The notes: generated from the sequence alone by a model not told the origin. Shown: positions 8,151-18,410, counted from the stretch's first letter. The stretch is DNA of 64,000 bases from Solwaraspora sp. WMMD791 (GCF_029581195.1 NZ_CP120737.1:2480001-2544000); one strand, 5' to 3'. Translations and numbers: made by a program.

Positions 8151-8934
8151 CCCGTTCACCAAGGCCCTACGTGACACCAGGCGGTCGATGCTGACCTGGG
8201 CGGTGGCGATCGCCGCGGTCGGCGCGATGTACGCCTCGTTCTGGCCGACGATGCAGACCCCGGAGATGGCCGAGGCGATGGCGGCCTACCCGGAGGGAAT
8301 GCTGGAGGCGTTCAACTTCAACGACGTCACCAGCCCGGCCGGCTACCTCGGCAGCGCCGTGTTCGGCCTGCTGATCCCGCTGCTCGTCGCCGTCCTCGGC
8401 ATCACCGCCGGTGCCCGGACGATCGCCGGCGACGAGGAGGCCGGCTCGCTGGATCTGCTGCTGGCCCACCCCGTCGGGCGGGCCCGCGCCGCGCTGCAAC
8501 GCTTCGCGGCGGTGGTGGTGTGGCTGGCGTCGACCGGCGCGTTGCTCTGGCTGGCGCTGGTCGCCATCCGCGGCCCCGCCGGGTTCACCGCTGTCGGGAT
8601 CGGCGCGTTGGCCGCGATGAGCCTGCACCTGGTGCTGTTCGGGACGGCGTTCGCTGCCCTGGCGTACGGCGTGGGCGCGGCGACCGGCAGCCGGGCGGCG
8701 GCGCTCGGCGTCGGTGCCGTGGTAGCCGTGCTCGGCTACCTGGCCAACGCCGTACTGCCTCAGGTCGACGGGCTGGCCTGGGCCCGGCACCTGTCCCCGT
8801 TCCGGTGGTATCTCGCCGGTGATCCGCTGGTCAACGGCGTGCAGGTCGGCGGCGTACTGCTGCTGGTCGGCTTCGGCGTCGTCGGCGTCGCCGCCGGCAC
8901 CTGGCGCTTCACCCGACGCGACATCGCGGTCTGA
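8137..8934 (+). CDS. ABC transporter permease, ABC-2 family
   Basis: A 265-residue integral membrane protein with about six hydrophobic segments (for example around residues 22-38, 70-95, 120-145, 152-178, 183-203 and 238-258). The cytoplasmic motif AGARTIAGDEEAGSLDLLLA is typical of the permeases paired with NatA/CcmA-like ATPases. It starts with the GTG inside the end of the ATPase gene and closes the operon, after which a hairpin follows. Confidence 0.9.
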   Translation: MLLSDPFTKALRDTRRSMLTWAVAIAAVGAMYASFWPTMQTPEMAEAMAAYPEGMLEAFNFNDVTSPAGYLGSAVFGLLIPLLVAVLGITAGARTIAGDEEAGSLDLLLAHPVGRARAALQRFAAVVVWLASTGALLWLALVAIRGPAGFTAVGIGALAAMSLHLVLFGTAFAALAYGVGAATGSRAAALGVGAVVAVLGYLANAVLPQVDGLAWARHLSPFRWYLAGDPLVNGVQVGGVLLLVGFGVVGVAAGTWRFTRRDIAV

Positions 8935-8945
8935 GCAGGTCCGCC

Positions 8946-8981
8946 GGTGGGTGGCTGCGGCGGTCGCCGCAGCCGCCCACC
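8946..8981 (+). terminator. Hairpin ending the exporter operon
   Basis: Arms at 8946-8961 and 8966-8981 pair over 16 bp with a single G-U, around a four-base loop (GGTC), starting 11 bases after the permease stop. The right arm runs into the tandem repeat that follows. Confidence 0.7.
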
Positions 8982-9046
8982 GCTCGGCCGCCCACCGCTC
9001 GGCCACCCACCGCTCGGCCGCCCACCGCTCGGCCGCCCACCGCAGG
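8972..9046. repeat. Five tandem 15-bp repeats
   Basis: The unit GCCGCCCACCGCTCG occurs at 8972, 8987, 9002 (one change), 9017 and 9032 (last three bases differ). The array fills most of the space between the exporter operon and the yjbQ-like gene; the first copy supplies part of the terminator arm, so the repeat may have spread from that arm. Confidence 0.9.
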
Positions 9047-9068
9047 ACGACCTGGCAGACTGGCCGGC

Positions 9069-9473
9069 ATGGACTCCGAGGTCATCTCGATCCGCACCGG
9101 CTCCCGGCCGGTCGTGCGGGACATCACCACGCAGGCGCAGCGGTTCGTCGCCGGTCGCGGCGACGGGTTGCTGCACGTGTTCGTGCCGCACGCCACCGCC
9201 GGCGTCGCGATCATCGAGACCGGGGCCGGGTCCGACGACGACCTGCTCACCGCGCTGGACGCCCTGCTGCCCACCGACGACCGGTGGCGGCACCGGCACG
9301 GCTCGCCGGGCCACGGGCGCGACCACGTGCTGCCGGCGTTCGTCGCGCCGTACGCGAGCCTGCCGGTCCTCGGCGGCCAGCTCGCCCTCGGCACCTGGCA
9401 GTCGATCTGCCTGGTCGACCCGAACGGCGACAACGCCGAGCGCTCGGTGCGGTTGTCCTTCCTCGCCGGCTGA
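9069..9473 (+). CDS. YjbQ / secondary thiamine-phosphate synthase family protein
   Basis: A 134-residue single-domain protein of the YjbQ (UPF0047) family. Conserved parts visible are HATAGVAIIETGAGSDDDLL, GSPGHGRDHVLPAF and LGTWQSICLVDPNGDNAERS. Family members have been linked to weak thiamine phosphate synthase activity, but the physiological role is unsettled. The ATG at 9069 gives full-length homology. It stands alone between a tandem repeat array and aceE. Confidence 0.85.
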   Translation: MDSEVISIRTGSRPVVRDITTQAQRFVAGRGDGLLHVFVPHATAGVAIIETGAGSDDDLLTALDALLPTDDRWRHRHGSPGHGRDHVLPAFVAPYASLPVLGGQLALGTWQSICLVDPNGDNAERSVRLSFLAG

Positions 9474-9505
9474 CCGGGCCGCCAACCCGGCCGGCGGCGA
9501 CGCGT

Positions 9506-9534
9506 GGCGGTACGGTTGACGTGAAGTTACCGCC
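9506..9534. promoter_or_regulatory. Inverted repeat in the aceE leader
   Basis: Arms GGCGGTA (9506-9512) and TACCGCC (9528-9534) flank TTGAC (9514-9518), which could be a -35 element; a second small dyad, GCCCCC-CA-GGGGGC, lies at 9585-9598 about 50 bases before the aceE start. Either may be a control site for pyruvate dehydrogenase; no regulator is known from sequence alone. Confidence 0.35.
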
Positions 9535-9645
9535 TGGTACCTGTGTCCCAGATCGCCTCTATGGCGACCACGCGTGACGCAACCGCCCCCCAGGGGGCAG
9601 GATGGTCGGTAGAGACCTATCCCACACACAACTGAGGGAACGCCT

Positions 9646-12408
9646 GTGGCCACGGAACGCAAGCGCCCGGTGATCAGCGACGGCCTGCCGAGCCAGCTTC
9701 CGGACATCGACCCTGAGGAAACCAGCGAATGGGTCGAGTCACTCGACGGAGTGATCGACGAACGCGGCGCCAAACGCGCCCGGTACGTCATGCTGCGCCT
9801 GCTCGAACGGGCTCGGGAGCGCCAGGTCGGGGTGCCGCCACTGACCACCACCGACTACATCAACACGATCCCGCCGGAGCGGGAACCCTGGTTCCCCGGC
9901 GACGAGATGATCGAGCGGCGGATCCGTGCGTACATCCGGTGGAACGCCGCCGTGCTCGTGCACCGCGCGCAGCGGCCGGAGATCGGCGTCGGCGGCCACA
10001 TCTCGACGTACGCCAGCGCCGCGTCGCTGTACGAGGTGGGCATGAACCACTTCTTCCGCGGCAAGAACCACCCCGGCGGCGGTGACCACATCTTCTTCCA
10101 GGGCCACGCCTCCCCCGGCATGTACGCCCGCGCCTTCGTCGAGGGCCGGCTGTCGGAGCAGCGCCTGGACGGTTTCCGGCAGGAGCTGTCGCACGCCGGG
10201 GCCGGCGGCGGGCTGCCGTCGTACCCGCACCCGCGGCTGATGCCGGACTTCTGGGAGTTCCCCACCGTCTCGATGGGTCTCGGCGCGATCAACGCCATCT
10301 ACCAGGCCCGGTTCAACCGCTACCTGCAGCACCGGGGCATCAAGGACACCTCCGACCAGCACGTCTGGGCGTTCCTCGGGGACGGCGAGATGGACGAGCC
10401 GGAGTCGCTGGGCGCCATCGGCCTGGCCGCCCGCGAGGAGCTCGACAACCTCACCTTCGTCATCAACTGCAACCTGCAGCGGCTGGACGGCCCGGTACGC
10501 GGCAACGGCAAGGTCATGCAGGAGCTGGAGTCCTTCTTCCGGGGCGCCGGCTGGAACGTGATCAAGGTCGTCTGGGGCCGGGAGTGGGACCCGCTGCTCG
10601 CCGCCGACACCGACGGCGCGCTGGTCAACCTGATGAACACCACCCCGGACGGCGACTACCAGACCTACAAGGCCGAGTCCGGGGCGTACGTGCGGGAGCA
10701 CTTCTTCGGCCGCGACCCGCGCACCCGCAAGATGGTCGAGCACCTGTCCGACGACGAGATCTGGAACCTCAAGCGCGGCGGGCACGACTACCGCAAGCTG
10801 TACGCGGCGTACAAGGCGGCCACCGAGCACACCGGCCAGCCGACGGTGATCCTGGCCAAGACGATCAAGGGGTGGACGCTCGGGCAGCACTTCGAGGGTC
10901 GCAACGCCACGCACCAGATGAAGAAGCTGACCCTGGACGACCTGAAGACCTTCCGGGACCGGCTCTACCTGGACGTACCGGACGAGCAGCTGGAAGCCAA
11001 CCCCTACCTGCCGCCGTACCTGCGCCCGGCCGACGACTCCCCGGAGATGACCTACCTGCAGGAGCGCCGCAAGGCACTCGGCGGGTACGTGCCGACCCGC
11101 CGGACCGTCGCCCGACCGCTGCCGATCCCGTCGAGTGAGCGCTTCGGCGACGTCAAGCGCGGCTCCGGCAAGCAGAAGGTCGCCACCACGATGGCCTTCG
11201 TCCGGCTGCTCAAGGACATCATGAAGGACCGCGAGTTCGGCAAGCGGTGGGTGCCGATCATCCCGGACGAGGCCCGCACCTTCGGCATGGACTCGCTGTT
11301 CCCGACGCAGAAGATCTACTCGCCGCACGGGCAGAAGTACACCGCGGTGGACCGGGAGCTGTTCCTGTCGTACAAGGAGTCCACCGCCGGGCAGATCCTG
11401 CACGAGGGGATCAACGAGGCCGGTTCGGTGGCGTCGTTCACCGCCGCCGGCACGTCGTACGCCACCCACGACGAGCCGATGATCCCGCTGTACATCTTCT
11501 ACTCGATGTTCGGCTTCCAACGCACCGGCGACGCGTTCTGGGCGGCGGCCGACCAGATGGCCCGCGGCTTCGTGCTGGGTGCCACCGCCGGGCGGACCAC
11601 GCTCAACGGCGAGGGACTGCAGCACGAGGACGGTCACTCCCAGTTGCTCGCCGCGACCAACCCGGCGGTGGTGGCCTACGACCCGGCGTTCGCCTTCGAG
11701 ATCGCGCACATCGTGGAGAACGGCCTGCACCGGATGTACGGCGAGTCGCCGGAGAACATCTTCTACTACCTGACGGTGTACAACGAGCCGATCCTGCAGC
11801 CGGCCCAGCCCGACGGGCTCGACGTCGAGGGCCTGCTCAAGGGGCTCTACCGGTACTCGCCGGCACCGCAGGTGAGTCGGGCCGACGGTGGCGAGGCGCC
11901 CCGGGCGACGATCCTCGCCTCCGGCACCGGCATGCAGTGGGCGCTCAAGGCGCAGCAGTTGCTCGCCGAGGACTGGGGGGTTGCCGCCGAGGTGTGGTCG
12001 GTGACCTCCTGGACCGAGCTGCGTCGGGACGCGGTGGCCTGCGAGGAGCACAACCTGCTCAACCTGGGCGGTGAGGCGCGGGTGCCGTACGTGCGCACCG
12101 CGCTGGCCGACGCGCCGCCGTCGGTGGTCGCGGTCAGCGACTGGATGCGGGCGGTGCCGGACCTGATCGCCCGCTGGATCCCGGGCGACTACACCTCGCT
12201 GGGCACCGACGGGTTCGGTCTGTCCGACACCCGGCACGCGTTGCGGCGGCACTTCCACGTCGACGCCGAGTCGGTGGCCGTGGCGACGCTGCGGCAGTTG
12301 GCGTTGCGCGGCGAGGTGCCGGCCGAGGTGCCGGCGGGGGCCGCCAAGAAGTACGCGATCGACGACGTCAACGCCGCTCCGGTCGGGGAGACCGGCGGCG
12401 ACTCCTGA
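9646..12408 (+). CDS. aceE: Pyruvate dehydrogenase E1, homodimeric
   Basis: A 920-residue homodimeric E1 of the pyruvate dehydrogenase complex, decarboxylating pyruvate with thiamine diphosphate and passing the acetyl group to the lipoyl E2. The thiamine motif is [13 protein letters not shown] ending in [12 protein letters not shown]; the active-site loop region KTIKGWTLG and the pyrimidine-domain part [18 protein letters not shown] fit the family along its whole length. The GTG at 9646 follows GAGGGA. E2 and E3 genes are elsewhere, as is usual in actinobacteria. In this group the same enzyme can also serve 2-oxoglutarate supercomplexes, which sequence alone does not settle. Confidence 0.97.
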   Translation: MATERKRPVISDGLPSQLPDIDPEETSEWVESLDGVIDERGAKRARYVMLRLLERARERQVGVPPLTTTDYINTIPPEREPWFPGDEMIERRIRAYIRWNAAVLVHRAQRPEIGVGGHISTYASAASLYEVGMNHFFRGKNHPGGGDHIFFQGHASPGMYARAFVEGRLSEQRLDGFRQELSHAGAGGGLPSYPHPRLMPDFWEFPTVSMGLGAINAIYQARFNRYLQHRGIKDTSDQHVWAFLGDGEMDEPESLGAIGLAAREELDNLTFVINCNLQRLDGPVRGNGKVMQELESFFRGAGWNVIKVVWGREWDPLLAADTDGALVNLMNTTPDGDYQTYKAESGAYVREHFFGRDPRTRKMVEHLSDDEIWNLKRGGHDYRKLYAAYKAATEHTGQPTVILAKTIKGWTLGQHFEGRNATHQMKKLTLDDLKTFRDRLYLDVPDEQLEANPYLPPYLRPADDSPEMTYLQERRKALGGYVPTRRTVARPLPIPSSERFGDVKRGSGKQKVATTMAFVRLLKDIMKDREFGKRWVPIIPDEARTFGMDSLFPTQKIYSPHGQKYTAVDRELFLSYKESTAGQILHEGINEAGSVASFTAAGTSYATHDEPMIPLYIFYSMFGFQRTGDAFWAAADQMARGFVLGATAGRTTLNGEGLQHEDGHSQLLAATNPAVVAYDPAFAFEIAHIVENGLHRMYGESPENIFYYLTVYNEPILQPAQPDGLDVEGLLKGLYRYSPAPQVSRADGGEAPRATILASGTGMQWALKAQQLLAEDWGVAAEVWSVTSWTELRRDAVACEEHNLLNLGGEARVPYVRTALADAPPSVVAVSDWMRAVPDLIARWIPGDYTSLGTDGFGLSDTRHALRRHFHVDAESVAVATLRQLALRGEVPAEVPAGAAKKYAIDDVNAAPVGETGGDS

Positions 12409-12422
12409 CCGGTTTCCCGTAT

Positions 12423-12468
12423 CCGACAGTAGGGCCCCGGCGGATCACCGCCGGGGCCCTACTGTCGG
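12423..12468 (+). terminator. Very long perfect hairpin after aceE
   Basis: A 21-bp perfect stem (12423-12443 with 12448-12468) around the loop ATCA begins 14 bases after the aceE stop and lies before the end of the convergent SRPBCC gene, so it probably stops transcription from both sides. No U-tract is present. Confidence 0.85.
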
Positions 12469-12509
12469 TCGACGCAGGCCGGTAGGGCGGCCACGATCGT
12501 CCGGGCCGG

Positions 12510-12962
12510 TCAGCAGACGTCGGCGGAGTGCCGGGCGGCGGCCAGATCCGACAGCCGTCCCAGGGAGGTCTCCAGGTCCGCGCCGACCCGGTGTTTGCCG
12601 AGCCGCAGCAGGGTCGCGCTGACCTGGCCGGCCGGCCACCGTACGACGGTCAGCCGGACGGCCGTGCCGTCGCCTTCCGGGGTGAGCTCGACCTGCACCT
12701 CGGTGCGGGCCTCGGCGCGGATCCCCGGGCCGGCGGCGCGTTCCCGCCAGGCGATCAGCTTCGGCGGCTGGAACTCGATGACCTCGGCCTCCGCTGCTGC
12801 GCCGTCGGCGGTGTGCACCCGCATCCGGCGGGTGTCGGTCCCGATCACCTCGGCCTGGCGGACCCCGGCGAGCCAGTCGGGCAGCAGCGCGGCCTGTCCC
12901 ACCACCTCCCAGACGGTGTCGATCGGTGCCTCCACCCGCCCACTGCGTTCGATGAGGATCAT
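12510..12962 (-). CDS. SRPBCC (START-like) family protein
   Basis: A 150-residue helix-grip protein of the polyketide cyclase/dehydrase and lipid transport superfamily. Family features are the opening ILIERSGRVEAPIDTVWEVV, LLPDWLAGVRQAEVIG and the long C-terminal helix starting near residue 118. The fold binds hydrophobic ligands; no catalytic residues mark an enzyme. It is convergent with aceE and divergent from gltX, with about 165 bases between the starts. The role is unknown. Confidence 0.75.
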   Translation of the reverse strand: MILIERSGRVEAPIDTVWEVVGQAALLPDWLAGVRQAEVIGTDTRRMRVHTADGAAAEAEVIEFQPPKLIAWRERAAGPGIRAEARTEVQVELTPEGDGTAVRLTVVRWPAGQVSATLLRLGKHRVGADLETSLGRLSDLAAARHSADVC

Positions 12963-13127
12963 CTGCCCTGCCTGTCTGCCTGCTCGTCGGGACAGGCGCA
13001 GCGTAAATCACATTAACCGCAAAAGGTGCAGACTTCGTGGTTCAGGTAGATGCGGACAACACCGCGAAGCCGACAGCCCGGGCCCCTGACCACCGGTCGG
13101 CCACCCGCCGGCCGTAGGCTGGAGGAC

Positions 13128-14564
13128 GTGACGGTACGCGTACGCTTCGCCCCCTCCCCCACCGGTATGTTCCACGTCGGCGGGGCCCGCTCCGCGCTGC
13201 AGAACTGGATCTACGCCAAGCAGCACGGTGGTGTGTTCGTGCTCCGGGTGGAGGACACCGACGCGGCACGCAACCGCCCGGAGTGGATCGACGGCATCCT
13301 CACCGCGCTGGACTGGATCGGCATCCAGCGGGGCTCCTACGAGGGCCCGTACTTCCAGTCCGCCAACGCCGAAGAGCAGCGGGCCGCCGCCGAGCGACTG
13401 CACCAGTCCGGTCGGGCGTACTACTGCGACTGCGCCCGGGCCGACGTGCAGGCCCGCACCGGCAGCGAACACCGGGGGTACGACGGTTTCTGCCGCGACC
13501 GTAACCTCACCGCCGGTGCCGGCCGGGCGCTGCGCTTCCGTACGCCGGACACCGGGGCCACCACGGTGATCGACCTGGTCCGGGGCGAACCGACCTTCGA
13601 CAACAAGTTGATCGAGGATTTCGTCATCGCCCGGGCCGACGGGTCACCGGTGTTCCTGCTGGCCAACGTGGTCGACGACATCACCCAGGGGATCACCCAC
13701 GTGATCCGCGCCGAGGAGCACCTGCCCAACACGCCGAAGCAGCAACTGCTCTGGGAGGCGCTCGGCGTCAAGCCGCCGATCTGGGCGCACGTGCCGGTGG
13801 TGGTCAACGAGAAGCGGCAGAAGCTGTCCAAGCGCCGCGACAAGGTGGCGTTGGAGGCGTACCGGGACGAGGGCTACCTGGCCGACGCGATGCGCAACTA
13901 CCTGATGCTGCTCGGCTGGGCGCCCAGCAACGACCGGGAGATCGTCGCATGGTCGGTGATCGAGCAGGAGTTCCGACTGGAGGCGGTCAACCCGTCGCCG
14001 GCCTTCTTCGACGAGAAGAAGCTGCGGGCCTTCAACGGCGAGTACATCCGGGCGCTGTCGGTCGACGAGTTCATCGCGGCCTGCCAGCCCTGGCTGACCG
14101 GGACGCCGCCGGAGCCCGGGACGCCGGCGGGCACCGGTATCCCGGTGCCCCCGTGGCGCCCGGCGGACTACGACCCCGCCACGTTCGCGGCGGTCGCGCC
14201 GCTGGCCCAGACCCGGATCGCGGTGCTCAGCGAGATCGTCGCCAACGTGGACTTCCTCTTCCTCGACGCGCCGGCAGTCGACGACGCCGCGTGGGCGAAG
14301 GCGATGAAGGAAGGTGCCGCCGACCTGCTGGACGCGGCGATCATCGCCTTCGATGCCCTGCCGCAGTGGTCGGCCGAGCCGCTGAAGGCGGCGCTGGAGC
14401 AGGTCGGTGCCGCGCGCGGCCTCAAACTCGGCAAGGCCCAGGCACCGGTACGGGTGGCCGTGACCGGTCGGTCGGTCGGGTTGCCGCTGTTCGAGTCGTT
14501 GGAGGTCCTCGGTCGGGACCGGACGCTGCGCCGCCTTCGCGACGCCCGCGCGACGCTCGGCTGA
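13128..14564 (+). CDS. gltX: Glutamyl-tRNA synthetase
   Basis: A 478-residue class I synthetase. It starts [19 protein letters not shown], containing the HIGH-equivalent, and carries the KMSKS-equivalent QKLSKRRDK; the C-terminal helical anticodon-binding domain follows from about residue 320. The GTG at 13128 is preceded by GGAGG at 13121-13125, so the earlier in-frame ATG at 13050 is rejected. It charges tRNA-Glu in the cytoplasm. A proline- and glycine-rich insertion ([14 protein letters not shown]) near residue 325 is a local oddity. Confidence 0.95.
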   Translation: MTVRVRFAPSPTGMFHVGGARSALQNWIYAKQHGGVFVLRVEDTDAARNRPEWIDGILTALDWIGIQRGSYEGPYFQSANAEEQRAAAERLHQSGRAYYCDCARADVQARTGSEHRGYDGFCRDRNLTAGAGRALRFRTPDTGATTVIDLVRGEPTFDNKLIEDFVIARADGSPVFLLANVVDDITQGITHVIRAEEHLPNTPKQQLLWEALGVKPPIWAHVPVVVNEKRQKLSKRRDKVALEAYRDEGYLADAMRNYLMLLGWAPSNDREIVAWSVIEQEFRLEAVNPSPAFFDEKKLRAFNGEYIRALSVDEFIAACQPWLTGTPPEPGTPAGTGIPVPPWRPADYDPATFAAVAPLAQTRIAVLSEIVANVDFLFLDAPAVDDAAWAKAMKEGAADLLDAAIIAFDALPQWSAEPLKAALEQVGAARGLKLGKAQAPVRVAVTGRSVGLPLFESLEVLGRDRTLRRLRDARATLG

Positions 14565-14592
14565 CCCGCGTCCGGACCCGGCTGACCCGGGG

Positions 14593-15177
14593 TCAGTTGC
14601 TGTGGCGGCGGACGAAGAACGCCCCGGCCCCTGCGGCGGCCAGGACCACCAGCCCACCGACCAGCCACGGCCACCAAGGGGTGCTCTCCGTGGAGCTGGT
14701 GGCCTGCGGCGTCGCCGGTGCGGCGGACGACTCGGTCGTGGCCGGCGGCGACGGGGCGTCGGTCGGGCTCGGCTGCGCACTCGGTGTCGGGGCGGCCGTC
14801 GGCTCGACACCGACCGTCACGGTGAACGCGAGCGTCCCCTTGACCCAGTGCCCATCGGTCGACAACACGTTGTAGTTCACTGTGTACTCACCGGCAGGAC
14901 CGGGCTGGAACGCCACGCTCACGGCCGAGCCGTCCACGACAGGTGCACCGGTCGACGCCGCAGCACCGTCCGGGCCGGTCACGCTCAGTTCGGTCTGCTC
15001 CTGGTTGAGTCGTGCCAGGAAGGTCAGCTCGACCGTCTCCGGGGCCTGCGCCAGCTCGGCCCCATCAGCCGGGTTGCTCCCGGTCAGCACGTTGTGCGCG
15101 TACGCCGCCGACCCTCCGAACAGCACACTCAGCAGCCCAACCACCACCGCGAGCAAAACCGCTGGTACGCGTACCAC
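14593..15177 (-). CDS. CopC-domain copper-binding protein, membrane-anchored
   Basis: About 194 residues: a signal peptide (VPAVLLAVVVGLLSVLFGG) ending AYA, then a mature N-terminus beginning with His (HNVLTGSNPADGAEL), the classic CopC copper-binding start. The CopC beta-sandwich (to about 125; FNYNVLSTDGHWVKG-like region seen as YNVLSTDGHWVKG) is followed by a Pro/Ser/Thr-rich linker, one membrane helix (WLVGGLVVLAAAGAGAFFV) and RRHSN. It would sit on the outer face of the membrane and bind copper. The start is uncertain: GTG at 15177 has GGGGGA upstream, while GTG at 15189 is also possible. No CopD partner is adjacent. Confidence 0.82.
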   Translation of the reverse strand: MVRVPAVLLAVVVGLLSVLFGGSAAYAHNVLTGSNPADGAELAQAPETVELTFLARLNQEQTELSVTGPDGAAASTGAPVVDGSAVSVAFQPGPAGEYTVNYNVLSTDGHWVKGTLAFTVTVGVEPTAAPTPSAQPSPTDAPSPPATTESSAAPATPQATSSTESTPWWPWLVGGLVVLAAAGAGAFFVRRHSN

Positions 15178-15448
15178 CCTGTCCCCCACATGTTGCGTTC
15201 GCCGGATACCATCTGACGCCAGATACGTGCTGGGCCGCCGTTCGGTCGACCTCCCTAGTTGGTCGGCCACCGGCCCGCGATGGTTCCCGAAAAATCCGTC
15301 CGGTAGGTGCAACCGTCCAGGGTCGCGCGGAGTCTCTCACAGTGAGGGTCCATGGCCCCGCACACACCGTCGGATTGCGCCGGGCCGCCATCGGGTAGTG
15401 AGCACGTCGACGACGTACATGACCTCCGCGGGGGCGAGGGAGTTGACC

Positions 15449-16096
15449 ATGAGACAGCGGGCCATCGGCCGACTCGTCGCGGCCACTGCGCTGCTCCTGG
15501 CGTTCGGTGCGGCCACGCTGACGGCTGGCCGGGCCCAGGCGGCACCACCAGCTCCAACGAGCGTCACCGTCGAAGGTGACGACCTGCCGGAGCCGTTGAC
15601 CGTGACCGCCGAGGCCGACAGTGAACTGTTCACCGCGATGCTGGGGCAGGTCAACTGGCTCACCGGGCCGGGCCAGACCAGTTCGCCGGAGCCGGCCGCG
15701 CTCGGCCCGAAGTATCTGGTCGTGGTGCTGATCGACGACGATCCCAGTCGCAGCTACGAGCTGTACCCGCTGGCTGAGGGCGGCCCTCGGGCGTTCCGGC
15801 CGGCGGAGCAGCCCGACGGCAGCAAGACCACGGCCGCCTGGTTCTTCGGCCGGCTGACGATGTCGGAGACGCTGCGGGCGGCCGGCGCCCCACTGCCGGC
15901 CCGCCCGGACAGCATCAGCGGCGGCATCGGCGGCGGCGAACGAGTGATCCCGCAGGACGCGCTCAATCCGGGCGAGGACCTGGACAAGATGTTCGCCGAG
16001 CTGCGGCACGTGCTGCTGCTCAACGGGGCGGTGGTGGTCAGCATCACCCTCGGGCTGGCCGCGATCGCGCTACTGGTGCGGCGCCGGACCCGCTGA
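15449..16096 (+). CDS. Exported membrane-anchored protein of unknown function
   Basis: A 215-residue protein with an N-terminal signal sequence (LVAATALLLAFGAATLTAG, AQA cleavage), an extracytoplasmic domain of about 150 residues, and a C-terminal membrane helix (VVVSITLGLAAIALLV) followed by RRRTR. The ATG at 15449 follows CGAGGGA. It is divergent from the CopC-domain gene with 271 bases between the starts, so the two could share regulation. No catalytic motif is seen; the domain contains KYLVVVLIDDDPSRSYELYP and a glycine-rich GGIGGG. The family is not recognised. Confidence 0.75.
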   Translation: MRQRAIGRLVAATALLLAFGAATLTAGRAQAAPPAPTSVTVEGDDLPEPLTVTAEADSELFTAMLGQVNWLTGPGQTSSPEPAALGPKYLVVVLIDDDPSRSYELYPLAEGGPRAFRPAEQPDGSKTTAAWFFGRLTMSETLRAAGAPLPARPDSISGGIGGGERVIPQDALNPGEDLDKMFAELRHVLLLNGAVVVSITLGLAAIALLVRRRTR

Positions 16097-16393
16097 GCGG
16101 TCATCACACCGCGACCCGACTACCGGCCCGGTGGCGCCCCCGACCCGGTCAACACCAGCGGTGCGGGGGACGTTCGCGGCGGGCGCTGCGTTGGCGTGGT
16201 CGCACCCCGAGGTGCCGGTGGGCGCCGGCCCATCCGCGCTGGTCGGCACAGCACCCCGAGGTCGGGTATGGCCGGGGCACCTCGGCATGCTCCTCGCCCG
16301 GGCCGGCGAAGGACCGCCCGGCCACGGGCTGATCGTGCTCCGCCTGCTGATCATGACCGGTACCGTTGCTCTGCCCCGCCTCCACGTGCGCCA

Positions 16394-17086
16394 TCACGAT
16401 CTCCTCACCTCGCACGGGCCGTCCCGAGACGACACCTTGCCAGGTGTGGTCACCGGCGGTGCCGGCGGACCCGGTGGTCCGGGCGCCCAGCGTGCGACCA
16501 GTGACACGAGCAGCACGGCGAGCAGGCAGCCGCCGATCACGTCGACCGGCCAGTGGGCCAGCAGCAGCAACCTCGTCGCCCCGATGAAGCCGGCGCCCAG
16601 GCAGACCAGCGTCACGACCAGCAGCCGGCCCCGACGACTGACGCTGGGCCAGGCCAGCAGCAGCACGGCCACCGCGACGGCGGCGGCGTTCGTCGTGTGG
16701 CCGCTGGGAAAGCCGTTGGCGGCCACGGTGATGAATCCGTCCACCGGTCGCGGCCGGTGCAGCAGCCACTGCCCGGTGAACCAGCCGGCCGGAACGACGG
16801 CGGTGACCACCCCGCAGAACCAGGCCCGGGGGCGCTCCCGCCGGAGGGCGAAGACCACGGTCGCGGCCACGCCCGCCGCGACGAACGACACCGTGGCGGC
16901 CAGGTCGGTGGCGTACCGCAGCACCGTCACCAGGGCCGGACGGTCCGCCGCGTACCCACGCAGCCGCTCGCTCAGCGGCCCGTCGACCTGGGCGACGATC
17001 GCCGGCTCCACGATCAACAGCAGGGTCAGCACCGCCAGGACCAGCCCGGCGGACAGCGGCACCGCGATGGGGGGACGGGCGATCAT
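16394..17086 (-). CDS. PAP2-family membrane phosphatase
   Basis: A 230-residue integral membrane protein with the three PAP2 phosphatase motifs: LLHRPRP (end of K-x6-RP; the lysine position is not conserved), NGFPSGHTTNA (PSGH) and ATRLLLLAHWPVDVIGG (SR-x5-H-x3-D with Thr in place of Ser). About six membrane segments are visible. Likely substrates are undecaprenyl pyrophosphate or lipid phosphates on the outer face. The start ATG at 17084-17086 was chosen because the sequence upstream of it is not family-like. The C-terminus is a Pro-rich tail. Confidence 0.85.
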   Translation of the reverse strand: MIARPPIAVPLSAGLVLAVLTLLLIVEPAIVAQVDGPLSERLRGYAADRPALVTVLRYATDLAATVSFVAAGVAATVVFALRRERPRAWFCGVVTAVVPAGWFTGQWLLHRPRPVDGFITVAANGFPSGHTTNAAAVAVAVLLLAWPSVSRRGRLLVVTLVCLGAGFIGATRLLLLAHWPVDVIGGCLLAVLLVSLVARWAPGPPGPPAPPVTTPGKVSSRDGPCEVRRS

Positions 17087-17144
17087 CCGCCCATGGTGGC
17101 ACGGCTGCTGTCCCGGCGCAGGCGGAGCGTGACAGGCTGGCAGC

Positions 17145-18410
17145 GTGGGCAGCAGGAACAACGACCGGGCCGATGCGTCGCCGGCCGGCACGTCCGGTAG
17201 CGGTGACGGTCGGCTCACCGCCACGGTGCGTCGGATCGAGCGGTCCGCCGGCGCGCTCGCCACCGCCAGCGTGGCCCGGATGGACGAGGCGCTGCCCTGG
17301 TTCCGGGAACTCCCGGCCGACCAGCGGTCCTGGGTGATGGTGATCGCCCAGGCGGGCGTACGGTCGCTGGTCGACTGGCTCCGCGACGGCGGCGGGGCCT
17401 CCGGCAGCCCTCAGGCGGTCTCCGACGAAGTGTTCGCCACGGCCCCCCGGGCGCTCGCCCGGTCGATCAGCCTGCAGCACACGGTGGCCCTGATCAAGGT
17501 CACCATCGACGTCGTCGAGGCACAGGTGCCGCATCTGGCGGCCGCCGGCGAGGAGTCGTTGCTGCGGGAGGCCGTCCTGCGGTTCTCCCGGGAGATCGCG
17601 TTCGCCGCGGCCCGGGTGTACGCGCGGGCGGCGGAGTCCCGGGGCGCGTGGGACGCCCGGTTGCAGGCGCTGCTGGTGGACGCGTTGCTGCGGGGCGACT
17701 CGTCGGACGTCCTGGCGAGCCGGGCCGCCGCACTGGGCTGGACCGACGCGACCCCGGTGTCGGTCGTCGTCGGCCGGTCGCCCGGTGGCGAGGTGGCCGC
17801 GGTGTTGCAGATCGTCTACCGGGCGGCCCGGCGCCTCGGGGTGGAGACGATCGGCGGGGTGCACAACGACCGGCTCGTGGTGGTCCTGGGCGGCGCGGCG
17901 GACTCGTTGGCGGCGACCCGCAACCTGCTGGACGCCTTCGGTACCGGCCCGGTGGTGGTCGGTCCGATGGTGGCGAGCCTGGACGAGGCGACCGAGTCGG
18001 CCCGGGCGGCACTGGCCGGCTACCGGGCGGCACCGGCCTGGCCGGGGGCGCCCCGCCCGGTCGCGGCGACCGATCTGCTGCCCGAACGGGCCCTGGCCGG
18101 TGACCCGGAGGCGCGCCGCCGGCTGCGCCGGGACGTGTACGCCGAGTTGGTGCGCGCCGGCGGTGAGCTGCTGGACACGCTGGACGCGTACTTCGCCGCC
18201 GGTGCGGTGCTGGAGGCGGCCGCCCGGGCGTTGTTCGTGCATCCGAACACCGTGCGGTACCGGTTGCGCCGCATCGGTGAGATCACCGGGCTGTCGCCTT
18301 TCGCCGCACGCGACGCGTACGCGCTGCAGATGGCGTTGGCGATCGGTCGGCTCGACCCGCCACCGCCGGTACGCACCGTCCGCCGACCGGCAGGCCCGAG
18401 CATCGACTGA
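17145..18410 (+). CDS. fasR: PucR-type activator of fatty acid synthesis genes
   Basis: A 421-residue PucR/CdaR-like regulator. The N-terminal part (about 30-150) is helical, the middle (about 190-290) is a GGDEF-like sensor fold typical of this family, and the C-terminus carries the PucR helix-turn-helix as FVHPNTVRYRLRRIGEITGL. It lies just upstream of fabD-fabH-acpP-fabF in the same orientation, the arrangement of FasR in Streptomyces, where it activates these genes. The GTG at 17145 starts the protein. A candidate operator is seen in the 134-base gap before fabD. Confidence 0.88.
   Translation: MGSRNNDRADASPAGTSGSGDGRLTATVRRIERSAGALATASVARMDEALPWFRELPADQRSWVMVIAQAGVRSLVDWLRDGGGASGSPQAVSDEVFATAPRALARSISLQHTVALIKVTIDVVEAQVPHLAAAGEESLLREAVLRFSREIAFAAARVYARAAESRGAWDARLQALLVDALLRGDSSDVLASRAAALGWTDATPVSVVVGRSPGGEVAAVLQIVYRAARRLGVETIGGVHNDRLVVVLGGAADSLAATRNLLDAFGTGPVVVGPMVASLDEATESARAALAGYRAAPAWPGAPRPVAATDLLPERALAGDPEARRRLRRDVYAELVRAGGELLDTLDAYFAAGAVLEAAARALFVHPNTVRYRLRRIGEITGLSPFAARDAYALQMALAIGRLDPPPPVRTVRRPAGPSID

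Noticed and set aside
9739-12258. Long open frame on the minus strand through aceE (839 codons)
   Set aside because: It is the antisense shadow of a highly conserved gene in GC-rich DNA; the translation is low-complexity with no family motif and no ribosome site.
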